Assembly (NCBI GenBank): GCA_036661515.1
Contig: JAVWYO010000002.1
Span: forward strand, 1-59,198
DNA from: HGM05232 sp036661515
GTDB taxonomy: Bacteria > Bacteroidota > Bacteroidia > Bacteroidales > Muribaculaceae
Length of the DNA: 59,198 bases
Direction of reading: 5' to 3'
The notes under the pieces are model-generated. The model saw nothing but the letters and a program-made list of their open reading frames with translations, had not been told where the DNA came from and did not search any database. Both the position numbers and the translations under genes were made by a program. Below, in pieces: positions 43,296 through 51,622 of this stretch; within the stretch, counting starts at the first letter, position 1, and each line of letters begins with the position of its first letter.

Positions 43296-43948
43296 TATAC
43301 TTCAGATTTTAATTTCAAAAAATAACTTGCAAACTCGTTGAAACTGTCAAATGTTATTTCAGGATTTGAACATTTCCCAAATCCATAGCTTGCATATATA
43401 AATGGGATATTTGCACGATGAGTTTCATCGCAATCGCCTTGTGTGTCACCCATATATGTGGTAGCACTAAGATTGTGTTTTGCTATGAGGTGCTTTATGT
43501 TATCACTTTTTGGCTTAAGTGTTGCACCAAAAGTGAGAGTATCGGTAATATAATGAGTGATACCCGTATATTTCATAAAAATATTAAGTCCATTCTTACC
43601 ACAATTGCTTATTAAAAATAGCTTATAGTGCTTTGCCAATTTTGCAATATTCTGCGCCATCGTATCATAAGGAATACCTCCAAGTATAGGCATCATTTTA
43701 TCTTCTGTTACATCTAATAGAGATATGTATTCATCGGTGTTCACAGTCTTGTCGTCAGCAAATATTTCGTTGAAAATCACATCAATAGGCTTACCCATAT
43801 AGCCGAGTAACTCCTCACGACTTATCTTCTTATCAATGCCAAGTTTGTCCGAGCATATATTCCACACCGTACTGTAAGATTCTGTAGCGTCCCAAAGTGT
43901 GCCGTCCATATCAAATATTATGCTGTCGATTGCATTCCAATTCACCAT
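43295..43948 (-). CDS. HAD-superfamily phosphatase (phosphoglycolate phosphatase-like)
   Basis: A 217-residue HAD hydrolase with motif I DMDGTLWD (Asp13 nucleophile, Asp15), motif II LFLISNCGK, and motif III/IV around MGDTQGDCDETHRANI. The cap is alpha-helical (subfamily IA). The preferred start at 43948 (MVNWNAIDSIIF) is supported by a promoter at 43997-44004; an ATG at 43999 lies on that promoter. It probably removes phosphate from a small metabolite; the substrate is not inferable. First gene of an HAD-M24-cca transcript. Confidence 0.88.
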   Translation of the reverse strand: MVNWNAIDSIIFDMDGTLWDATESYSTVWNICSDKLGIDKKISREELLGYMGKPIDVIFNEIFADDKTVNTDEYISLLDVTEDKMMPILGGIPYDTMAQNIAKLAKHYKLFLISNCGKNGLNIFMKYTGITHYITDTLTFGATLKPKSDNIKHLIAKHNLSATTYMGDTQGDCDETHRANIPFIYASYGFGKCSNPEITFDSFNEFASYFLKLKSEV

Positions 43949-43996
43949 ATAAAGAATTATTTGCGTGAGATATTGAAGCCCACATAAATTAGGGTG

Positions 43997-44004
43997 CAAA
44001 GATA
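43997..44004 (-). promoter_or_regulatory. -7 element of the HAD-M24-cca promoter
   Basis: Minus-strand TATCTTTG is a perfect match 48 bp before the HAD start at 43948 and decides against the longer reading frame. The -33 element is weak. Confidence 0.5.
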
Positions 44005-44033
44005 GTCAATTATTAGCTATGGTAAAAAAATAG

Positions 44034-44077
44034 TTGACCTCGATATTTGTGCAAAATGCAATAAATATCGAGGCCAA
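44034..44077 (-). terminator. Terminator of the beta-rich lipoprotein gene
   Basis: A 15-bp stem with one mismatch (44034-44048 with 44063-44077) lies 23 bp past the stop codon at 44101 and is followed on the minus strand, four bases on, by seven Ts. Confidence 0.8.
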
Positions 44078-44100
44078 CAAAAAGTTTATTATATCAGGGC

Positions 44101-46140
44101 TTATTCTGTAACTTGATATATTGTGTGTTTACCACCTTCAATAGGTTGGTCGTTATTCACATCAAATACTTGTGCTGTTGGCAATTTCTTGAATGTAATA
44201 TTACCAAGTTTCCAAGCCTCGAAGTCGTAGCATAGTTCAATGCTTACGCCCTCTAATGGATAGGCAAACCATGCGAGTCCATTATCGTCATTTGAAACGG
44301 TGTTGTAACCATTTTCAAGGCATTCGGTAGGAGCAAGTGTGATTTTATTGGAATTAAAAATAACCTTGTCATTGTTTGGTAGTGTAACATCTTCCAACTC
44401 TACAGGTATATTAGTGTTATACACTTGACTAACATTTACGCCCATATACCCTTTTAAGACCTTTTTAAGACTTAATTCGCCCCAAAGATGCATATCTTTG
44501 ACTGCTAAAACGCCCATACTCTGACCTACAACATTAATTTCATTGACCTTTGTATCGCCAGCGATAATTTTTGATATTTCGATTAATCCACCACTCATAA
44601 TATTTATGCTACTCTTTTCGTTAATAGCAAGTTCTTGTGCTGAAATGTGCCCTTTGACACTGATTGATGATTTATTGTTTGAAATAACAATTTGGTTACG
44701 AATATTCATAGAACAATCAGCATATACAATACCACCGTTATTAACTTTAATATCGTTAGCTGTTATTGCACCATTTGAATATAGAAGTCCTTGACCAATA
44801 TTGATGTAATCTGCTTTTAATGAATTCATATAAGCACGTCCCTTAACCCCAACGCTAAATTTACCTACTTCTAATTCACCAGCACAATATAGCTCGCCTA
44901 CAACTTGTAAATCTGTAGGGATATTAAGATTTGACATTGACTTGATTGTGGTTCCTCTATTAATTACTAAATCAAAGCCACCACTGAATTTCAATGTGCC
45001 ATAATTAAGAATTGTCACATCATCTGGCATAGTCATAGCAGGGATTTCCAGTGTACCACCTTTAAGTACTACTATTTCATATTCGCTACCCCACATAGAT
45101 TTTGTTACAATTAAAGACCCTTGAACATATACTGTGATTTTCTTTGCATTTCCACCGAGATATTCTATTTTTAAAGTATTATCTTTTTTTATAACATAGT
45201 TATTATGTTGTGAAATTTCGCCACCTTTCAATTCAATAGCTCTATCTGGGACACTTGGTTCGGGAGTCATAAAAGCCCAATTAGAATTTGGCTTAACTGA
45301 ATCCCAATCATTAGCATCTGCCATAGCCTTAGTGTTTTGCTTGCCTTTTAATGAATTTTTAACCGTTGCGCCTTTAGTTACATCGGTTAATGCAAATCCA
45401 AATGGCATGCCATTTTCATCAATGCACTTATCAGAATTTTGATTTACGGCATATATCAAAGTTTGCTTATCTACCTTTATGAACCATGAAATATCCACTA
45501 CATCAGAGGCATTAGGAAGCTCCATAGTAAATTCTTTTACAAATTTAGGATAGTGCTTATTATAAACTCTTGAATTAATGAAATTTACACGGCCATCAAA
45601 TAAATCGGCGCGACAGTTTTCGGCAACGACAACGACCTTTGACTCTGAGCCACCTTGTTTCCATTTAAAACAAAGTTTTATATCCTTAGTAGAACCTAAA
45701 GCAATGGGTTGGATTCTAACTTTTAATTTATTACCTTCTATTTGATAATTTGCGTGAATGACAATATCATTATAATCATCATCACCATCTTTGGAGTCTT
45801 CAAATAGGATTGTTTGCCATAAGTTGCTATAAGATTGAGCAGCTTGACCCTCTGAATAAGTTATGTCGAGATTGTCATCGCCTCTTGACACAGCATCTTT
45901 AGGCACTTTAATTGATAATGGAGTGCTCGTACGAGCTAAAATCATACCATTATATGAAACTGTTGTGATGTATCCATCAACAATAGGCACTTGATAATCG
46001 GCAGTAGTAACAAGAGATGTTGCCTTTTCAAGTTTTTGTGAATCGGTTTCCTTATCAGGATTAAAAGAATGTTCATCAACGCAACTAATAAAAAGCATAA
46101 GCGTTAATGGCAGTAGCAGTAATAGAATGAACTTTTTCAT
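44101..46140 (-). CDS. Large lipoprotein with LruC-like and beta-solenoid regions
   Basis: 679 residues from the start at 46140, with lipobox FISC (Cys20). Residues about 95-170 contain FEDSKDGDDDYNDIVIHANY, which resembles the LruC/DUF4114 Ca-binding signature (E-D-x...D-YND). From about 320 on, short strands repeat every 18-25 residues with Gly/Asn turns (e.g. VLKGGTLEIPAM, ILNYGTLKFSGG, ELYCAGELEVGKF, GGIVYADCSMNI), suggesting a right-handed beta-solenoid. It is probably an outer-membrane surface adhesin or polymer-binding protein. A start at 46209 would precede the promoter and spoil the signal sequence. No T9SS tail is present. Confidence 0.7.
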   Translation of the reverse strand: MKKFILLLLLPLTLMLFISCVDEHSFNPDKETDSQKLEKATSLVTTADYQVPIVDGYITTVSYNGMILARTSTPLSIKVPKDAVSRGDDNLDITYSEGQAAQSYSNLWQTILFEDSKDGDDDYNDIVIHANYQIEGNKLKVRIQPIALGSTKDIKLCFKWKQGGSESKVVVVAENCRADLFDGRVNFINSRVYNKHYPKFVKEFTMELPNASDVVDISWFIKVDKQTLIYAVNQNSDKCIDENGMPFGFALTDVTKGATVKNSLKGKQNTKAMADANDWDSVKPNSNWAFMTPEPSVPDRAIELKGGEISQHNNYVIKKDNTLKIEYLGGNAKKITVYVQGSLIVTKSMWGSEYEIVVLKGGTLEIPAMTMPDDVTILNYGTLKFSGGFDLVINRGTTIKSMSNLNIPTDLQVVGELYCAGELEVGKFSVGVKGRAYMNSLKADYINIGQGLLYSNGAITANDIKVNNGGIVYADCSMNIRNQIVISNNKSSISVKGHISAQELAINEKSSINIMSGGLIEISKIIAGDTKVNEINVVGQSMGVLAVKDMHLWGELSLKKVLKGYMGVNVSQVYNTNIPVELEDVTLPNNDKVIFNSNKITLAPTECLENGYNTVSNDDNGLAWFAYPLEGVSIELCYDFEAWKLGNITFKKLPTAQVFDVNNDQPIEGGKHTIYQVTE

Positions 46141-46175
46141 AATATATTTTGAATGTGTTTTTTTTATATACTGTG

Positions 46176-46206
46176 CAAAATTAAGTATAATTATAATACT
46201 ATCAAA
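46176..46206 (-). promoter_or_regulatory. Promoter of the beta-rich lipoprotein gene
   Basis: Minus-strand TTTG (46203-46206), 19-bp spacer, TAATTTTG (46176-46183): perfect -33/-7 pair. Transcription starts near 46170, 30 nt before the start at 46140. Confidence 0.75.
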
Positions 46207-46241
46207 CATTTACATTAAAAAAAATCACATTATTTTTTAGA

Positions 46242-46976
46242 TTATAAGAATGCTGTGTCGTTCTGTATATCGGCCTTTTCGGCAAGTTTTCGATATTCTT
46301 TAGTAGTTAAATAATGAGTAATACTTTCTACGTGCTTTATATTATGGAGATCAGTACCAATAAAATCAATCATTTTATTTTCAAGCAACCATTCCGCCAT
46401 ATTTTTCACATCTTTACCATAATATCCCGCAAAAGACAATAGATTTACTTGAAATAGGGTATCAGAATCATGAAGTTCGGCATATCTACTTGGCTTAGAC
46501 ATGTAATATTTATATCGTTCTGGGTGAGCTAAAATTGGGGAGTACCCTTTTAGCTTTAAGTCAAACAACATCTCATCGAGTTGCCAAGGCTCTTGAAGGA
46601 ATGAATTTTCGACAAGGATATGATTATTAGGTAAAAGAAATATTTCATTATTCTTCACAATATTTTCAAAGAAGCCGTCAACACGATATTCGGCAGAATG
46701 CCCGATTTCAATATCAATTTTATTATCAGCAAGAGCCGTTTTTAGCTTTTCAAAGGCGGCTGTAATAATAGGCGGTGTATTTTCAAACGTGCTCATAGTA
46801 ACATGAGGTGTAGCTAAAATACGAGTAATGCCCCACTCCATCATTTTACGGATAAGGAATAATGATGTTTCGACATTTTGAGAGCCATCGTCAATACCAG
46901 GCACAACGTGAGAATGGATATCGGTGGTATAAAATAGGGTATCTTTTTTAGAGCTTTTGTGAAAAAAATTCAACAT
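46242..46976 (-). CDS. PHP-fold tyrosine-protein phosphatase (CpsB/YwqE type)
   Basis: This Mn-dependent phosphatase of the polymerase-and-histidinol-phosphatase fold has 244 residues. Metal-site motifs are DIHSHVVPGIDDGSQ, ATPHVT, SAEYRVD, ILAHPERY and the terminal GTDLHN. Such proteins dephosphorylate bacterial tyrosine kinases (BY-kinases) that control capsule or exopolysaccharide export. No capsule genes or BY-kinase are in this window, so its partner is elsewhere. A -7 box (47006-47013) lies 30 bp upstream. Confidence 0.9.
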   Translation of the reverse strand: MLNFFHKSSKKDTLFYTTDIHSHVVPGIDDGSQNVETSLFLIRKMMEWGITRILATPHVTMSTFENTPPIITAAFEKLKTALADNKIDIEIGHSAEYRVDGFFENIVKNNEIFLLPNNHILVENSFLQEPWQLDEMLFDLKLKGYSPILAHPERYKYYMSKPSRYAELHDSDTLFQVNLLSFAGYYGKDVKNMAEWLLENKMIDFIGTDLHNIKHVESITHYLTTKEYRKLAEKADIQNDTAFL

Positions 46977-47359
46977 ATTGAAGTATTTTCGGTTTTAATG
47001 ATACGCAAAGATAATATAAATGGAATCAATATGGAAATTTTTAAAAACTTCAATTTATAATCATTGTTTATTTTTGTTTCCCTAATTTTGTCGCTTCTAA
47101 GACTTAAAACTAATCATATATTAAATAGCTATGATTTGACAGAAGAAAATTATAATGCTAAAAAAAATTAGTTTTATAATTGTAAAATTACATAACTGAA
47201 CAAGTGGCTCAACACTATTTTACAAATTCGTGCAACAAAAATTGCAAATTAATTTCTTTTATATAACAAAACGATTACTTTTGCATATTAAGATTATTTA
47301 GTAACTAATTGATAGCAGGTAATTACATTGAATTATAATCAATATTTAATATAAAAAAA
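46977..47359. other. Divergent intergenic region cpsB-like / carboxyltransferase
   Basis: No gene is visible. On the minus strand TATCTTTG (47006-47013) with TTTC (47034-47037) at 20 bp serves the phosphatase gene. On the plus strand TACTTTTG (47276-47283) with TTTC (47253-47256) at 19 bp serves the carboxyltransferase gene, predicting a leader of about 70 nt. A second plus-strand -7-like TAATTTTG is at 47083-47090. Confidence 0.5.
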
Positions 47360-49225
47360 ATGAGCCGTACTTTAAAAATTAGAGACCTCACTCTGCGTGA
47401 CGGTCAACAATCGCTTTTTGCAACTCGATTAAGTCAAGGAAGCATCGATAAATTGCTCCCTTATTATAAAGAAGCTGGGTTCTATGCTATGGAAGTGTGG
47501 GGTGGCGCAGTTCCTGATTCTGTAATGAGATACCTTGGAGAATGTCCATGGGAACGCCTTAACACTATCAGTGAAAAGATGGAGGGTAAATCTCTTCTTA
47601 CTGCCCTATCTCGTGGTAGAAACTTATTTGGATATGTTCCTTATCCTAATAGCGTGCTTGAAGGTTTCTATAAGCAAGCTATGAAAAATGGTCTAAACGT
47701 TATGCGTATTTTTGATGCGCTAAATGACTTAGACAACGTAAAAGATTCTGTAAAACTTATTAATGCACTTGGTGGAATTTCTGATGGTGCTGTGTGCTAC
47801 ACAGTAGATCCTAAAGATGAAACAGCACCAGTGGAAACAGGATTCTTTAAAAAACTATTTGGAAGCAAAAGTAAAGAGGCCGAAAAGATTTTCACCGACG
47901 AATATTTTGTTGAAAAAGCTAAGGGGTTTGAAGCTCTTGGAGCCAAACTTATTACTATAAAGGATATGGCAGGATTGATTAATCCAGCACGTGCTGCCGC
48001 TCTCATACCTAAATTGAAAGCTGCCGTTAATATTCCTATCGATTTTCACACACACTGTACTCCAGGTTATGGCCTTGCATCATCTGTAATGGCTATGCTA
48101 CACGGAGCTGATATATTAGATACCAATATTTGGTATTTTGGTGGTGGCTCAGCTGCTCCAGCAATAGAATTAATCTACGTTTTTGCCAATAAAATGGATA
48201 TTAAAGTAGATGTTAACATGGAAGCCGTGTCTAAGATACGTAAAGACCTTAAAGGAATACGCGAGAGCCTAAAAGACTTTGACCTCGTGAAGAGTTTCCC
48301 AAAAGATTTTGATCCACTTACAGATACGATTCCTGCTGAAATTGATGCTCAATTTGACAAAGCAATAGCAGCAGCCAAAGCAAATGACGAAACGGCTATG
48401 CTTGATGCTTGCCACGCAATAGAAGAATATTTCAATTTCCCAAAACCTAACATCATCGTTAAAGATGCTGAGGTTCCTGGTGGAATGTACTCTAACATGG
48501 TAGCTCAGCTCAAATCTCTTGGTGCTGAAGATGTACTTGAAGATGCTATGAAACTTATTCCTAAGGTGCGTCGCGATGCTGGTCTTGTGCCACTCGTTAC
48601 ACCTACCAGCCAAATTGTAGGTAGCCAAGCAGTGTCGCTTGCAATGGATAGAAAAAAAGGAAATGCCGATTACACTAACACGTCTAATCAATTTATTTCA
48701 TTAATAAAAGGAGAATACGGCAAAACACCAGTGCCTGTTGACCCCGATTTCCGTGAGAAAATCACTGGCAATCGTAATGAACAACCCTATAACGTTGCAT
48801 CATATAAAGAGCCAGAAAATCCAGTATTGCCAGAATTTGGTGGAGTAAAATTAGCCAAGACCGAAGAAGAATTTTTATTATTAGAACTTCTTCCAAGTGT
48901 AGCAACAGGATTCTTGCGTAAACGTCGCGAAACAGAATATGCTGCATCAAAACCAGCATCGACTGAAAACGTAGTTGAAGAAGTAGCAGAAGCACAAGCT
49001 CCAATTACTGGACCGACTCTTATCTCACCAATGGGTGGCAAAATCATAGAAATAGCTGTTAAAGAGGGTGATGTTGTAAAAAAAGGCACAAGATTACTCG
49101 TATATGAAGCTATGAAAATGGAAAATGACATCAGTGCCGACCGTGACCTTACTATCAAGAAAATATTCGTTAAACCTAATCAAATTATTGGTGGTGACGA
49201 AATATTGATAGAATTTGTCGACTAA
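47360..49225 (+). CDS. oadA: Biotin-containing carboxyltransferase (oxaloacetate decarboxylase alpha / pyruvate carboxylase B type)
   Basis: A 621-residue protein with a TIM-barrel carboxyltransferase domain (TLRDGQQS at 11-18 with metal Asp14, RIFDALND at 117-124, the carbamylated Lys201 in IKDMAG, metal His230 and His232 in FHTHC) and a conserved PYC_OADA domain (VPGGMYSNM). A flexible linker (about 510-550) and a C-terminal biotinyl domain with Lys586 in EAMKMEN follow. It transfers carboxylate between biotin and pyruvate/oxaloacetate. Partner subunits (biotin carboxylase or OadB/G) are not adjacent, so the pathway direction is unclear. An unusual basic insert sits at about residues 157-175. 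Confidence 0.88.
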   Translation: MSRTLKIRDLTLRDGQQSLFATRLSQGSIDKLLPYYKEAGFYAMEVWGGAVPDSVMRYLGECPWERLNTISEKMEGKSLLTALSRGRNLFGYVPYPNSVLEGFYKQAMKNGLNVMRIFDALNDLDNVKDSVKLINALGGISDGAVCYTVDPKDETAPVETGFFKKLFGSKSKEAEKIFTDEYFVEKAKGFEALGAKLITIKDMAGLINPARAAALIPKLKAAVNIPIDFHTHCTPGYGLASSVMAMLHGADILDTNIWYFGGGSAAPAIELIYVFANKMDIKVDVNMEAVSKIRKDLKGIRESLKDFDLVKSFPKDFDPLTDTIPAEIDAQFDKAIAAAKANDETAMLDACHAIEEYFNFPKPNIIVKDAEVPGGMYSNMVAQLKSLGAEDVLEDAMKLIPKVRRDAGLVPLVTPTSQIVGSQAVSLAMDRKKGNADYTNTSNQFISLIKGEYGKTPVPVDPDFREKITGNRNEQPYNVASYKEPENPVLPEFGGVKLAKTEEEFLLLELLPSVATGFLRKRRETEYAASKPASTENVVEEVAEAQAPITGPTLISPMGGKIIEIAVKEGDVVKKGTRLLVYEAMKMENDISADRDLTIKKIFVKPNQIIGGDEILIEFVD

Positions 49226-49280
49226 AAGCATTGTTTGTAACATATTGCGGTAATATTTGTAAAAAGCATGCAAATTAATT

Positions 49281-49311
49281 TTTGTATTTTAAAAAAGTAT
49301 TCGTAAATTTG
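49281..49311 (+). promoter_or_regulatory. Promoter of rpmE2
   Basis: TTTG (49281-49284), 19-bp spacer, TAAATTTG (49304-49311): perfect match. The predicted leader to the ATG at 49382 is about 65 nt. Confidence 0.78.
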
Positions 49312-49381
49312 CAAACCATTACAAATAACCGCGCTACCAACGTGGGAACTATTGATAAAATTATAAATAAAGAACATAACA

Positions 49382-49636
49382 ATGAAAAAAGACATCCATC
49401 CAGCAAACTACCGTGAAGTAGTATTTAAAGATATGTCAAACGACGAAACTTTTATTACACGTTCAACTGTAGTCGCTAAGGATACAATCGAAATTGATGG
49501 TGTTACTTATCCATTAGTAAAACTTGAAATCACAAGTGCTTCTCACCCTTTCTTTACAGGAAAGCAAAAATTGGTAGATACCGCTGGTCGTGTAGATAAG
49601 TTCATGAGCCGTTACGGTGACCGCAAAAAGAAATAA
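49382..49636 (+). CDS. rpmE2: Ribosomal protein L31, type B
   Basis: The 84 residues (MKKDIHPANYREVVFKDMSN ... SHPFFTGKQKLVDTAGRVDKF) match the type B (zinc-independent) L31. No Cys is present, so the zinc-binding CXXC of type A is missing. It occupies the central protuberance of the large subunit. It is monocistronic, with its own promoter and a 19-bp terminator. In many bacteria the C-minus paralogue is induced by zinc starvation, but Bacteroidota often have only this form. Confidence 0.96.
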   Translation: MKKDIHPANYREVVFKDMSNDETFITRSTVVAKDTIEIDGVTYPLVKLEITSASHPFFTGKQKLVDTAGRVDKFMSRYGDRKKK

Positions 49637-49660
49637 AATTCTATATTATAGAGAATATTA

Positions 49661-49704
49661 AAAAGAATCCCCAATTATCGAATATGATAGTTGGGGATTC
49701 TTTT
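49661..49704. terminator. Bidirectional 19-bp terminator
   Basis: Positions 49661-49679 pair with 49686-49704 (one G-U pair, 6-nt loop), flanked by As on the left and Ts on the right. It serves rpmE2 and the convergent purF-like gene. Confidence 0.9.
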
Positions 49705-49711
49705 GTATTAA

Positions 49712-51571
49712 TTATAGAGCCTCATAATAATTTATATAGGCTTGATTAACTTTTCGGATTCCTCCTTGTGTTGGGTAATCGCCAGAGAAATACCAGTCAC
49801 CAGGATTATTTGGGATTGACTTATGCAAGCCTTCAAGAGTTTGATATACTATTTCAACTTCGGCTTCAGTATCATCGGGTGTCAACATCTCGGCTATTTT
49901 GCGAGAAACTTCTTCGTCGGTGAATGGAGCGTAAATTTCTTTCACTGAATTTACATAATTTGAGGTATTGAGCATCTGTGCTTTGCAATTATTATACACC
50001 TCGTCAATAATAGATTCCATGCCACGCTCTTTTAGTAACTCAATAGCTGCACGGAACGCACAAAATTCGTTCATACTCGACATGTCTATTCCATAATAAT
50101 CGGGATAACGCACTTGTGGCGAAGATGAAACTACAACGATTTTTTTAGGATGAAGACGATCGAGCATTCTTATTATCGATTGTTTCAGTGTAGTACCTCT
50201 AACAATACTGTCATCAATCACAACAAGATTATCGGCACCATTCTTCACGATACCATAGGCAACATCATAGACATGTGCAGCAAGGTCGTTTCGTGATTCT
50301 CCTTCAGCTATAAATGTGCGTAATTTTATATCTTTAAATGCAATTTTTTCAGTACGCACACGCTCCGTAACAATTTCAGATAACTTAGCCTGATAATTAG
50401 CATCATTTGTATTTAGTGCTGAAATATCTTTTACTTTCTGCTTTGATAGATAACGTTCGAGCCCTTCTGCCATACCTAAATATGCAACTTCAGCAGTATT
50501 TGGAATAAAAGAGAAAAGGCTGTTTTTAAGGTCATAATTTACTGATTGCAAAATTGCTGATGTCAGTTCAATACCAAGTTGTTTCCTTTCCTTATAAATA
50601 TCAGCATCACCACCACGAGAGAAATAGATACGTTCAAATGAACATCGTTGATTTACGCCTTCACCAAGAATATCAGTTATTGCTACTTCGCCATTTTTAG
50701 TAACAGTGATTGCCGAACCAGGCGTTAACTCCTTTACTTGTTCTATGCTTAAGTTCATCACCGTCTGTATCACAGGACGTTCTGATGCTACAACAACAAT
50801 TTCATCATCGGCATAATAGAAAGCAGGACGAATCCCATTTTTATCTCTAAGGACAAACATATCGCCACTACCCACAACGCCACATATCACAAACCCACCA
50901 TCCCATAGTTGAGATGCAGGACTTAGGATATTCTGTACACTGATATTATTCTCTATTGTAGTTGCAAGATCTTTTCCTTCTACATTTTTAGCCTTATACT
51001 CATCATAAACTCTTTGATGCTCCTTATCGAGTGCATGACCAAGTTGTTCGAGCAATATTACTGTATCGGAACACACACGCGGGTGTTGTCCCTGAGAAAC
51101 GACAGAATCGAAAATATCCTCGACATTTGTCATATTAAAATTTCCACAAAGCATTAAGTTTCGTGAACGCCAATTATTGCGTCTAAGGAAAGGGTGAACA
51201 TAAGAAATGCCCTTTTTTCCTGTGGTACTATATCTCAAATGCCCCATATACACTTCACCAGCAAATGGCAAATCGTTGCATTGGTCGGTTTCGGGAAAAC
51301 ATTCAATCTGTTTTCTCACATTACTGAATATTTCTTGAATAGCACCAGAGCCAAGCCCACGTTCTCTAAAAATATATTCATTTCCTGGAGCAACATTTAA
51401 TTTTACACAACCAAGTCCAGCACCTTCTTGCCCACGGTTGTGTTGCTTCTCCATCAACAAATATAACTTATTAAGGCCGTAAAAGCACGATCCATATTTT
51501 TCTTTATAATAACTTAGTGGTTTTAGCAATCTAATCATTGCTATGCCACATTCATGTTTCAATATTTCCAT
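49712..51571 (-). CDS. Amidophosphoribosyltransferase-like class II glutamine amidotransferase
   Basis: At 619 residues it is about 150 longer than canonical PurF. The Ntn-hydrolase domain has Cys8 (KHECGIAMI), so the first seven residues are a propeptide, as in Bacillus PurF. Further glutaminase motifs are KQHNRGQEGAG, GHLRYSTTG and LCGNFNMTN. The PRTase domain has the PRPP loop NLVVIDDSIVRGTTLKQS (about 460-477) and an acidic C-terminal extension. The likely reaction is PRPP + Gln to phosphoribosylamine, first step of purine synthesis; a second, shorter purF may exist elsewhere. It follows glnN in the same orientation after 51 bp, linking glutamine synthesis and use. Confidence 0.85.
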   Translation of the reverse strand: MEILKHECGIAMIRLLKPLSYYKEKYGSCFYGLNKLYLLMEKQHNRGQEGAGLGCVKLNVAPGNEYIFRERGLGSGAIQEIFSNVRKQIECFPETDQCNDLPFAGEVYMGHLRYSTTGKKGISYVHPFLRRNNWRSRNLMLCGNFNMTNVEDIFDSVVSQGQHPRVCSDTVILLEQLGHALDKEHQRVYDEYKAKNVEGKDLATTIENNISVQNILSPASQLWDGGFVICGVVGSGDMFVLRDKNGIRPAFYYADDEIVVVASERPVIQTVMNLSIEQVKELTPGSAITVTKNGEVAITDILGEGVNQRCSFERIYFSRGGDADIYKERKQLGIELTSAILQSVNYDLKNSLFSFIPNTAEVAYLGMAEGLERYLSKQKVKDISALNTNDANYQAKLSEIVTERVRTEKIAFKDIKLRTFIAEGESRNDLAAHVYDVAYGIVKNGADNLVVIDDSIVRGTTLKQSIIRMLDRLHPKKIVVVSSSPQVRYPDYYGIDMSSMNEFCAFRAAIELLKERGMESIIDEVYNNCKAQMLNTSNYVNSVKEIYAPFTDEEVSRKIAEMLTPDDTEAEVEIVYQTLEGLHKSIPNNPGDWYFSGDYPTQGGIRKVNQAYINYYEAL

Positions 51572-51622
51572 TCACAAAGAGAATTAAAGCAGATGTATTT
51601 ATATTTTGTAGTTTTTGTCATT

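Noticed and set aside
48269..48691. 140-codon minus-strand ORF inside the carboxyltransferase gene
   Set aside because: It is antisense to a strongly conserved coding region and has no domain of its own.
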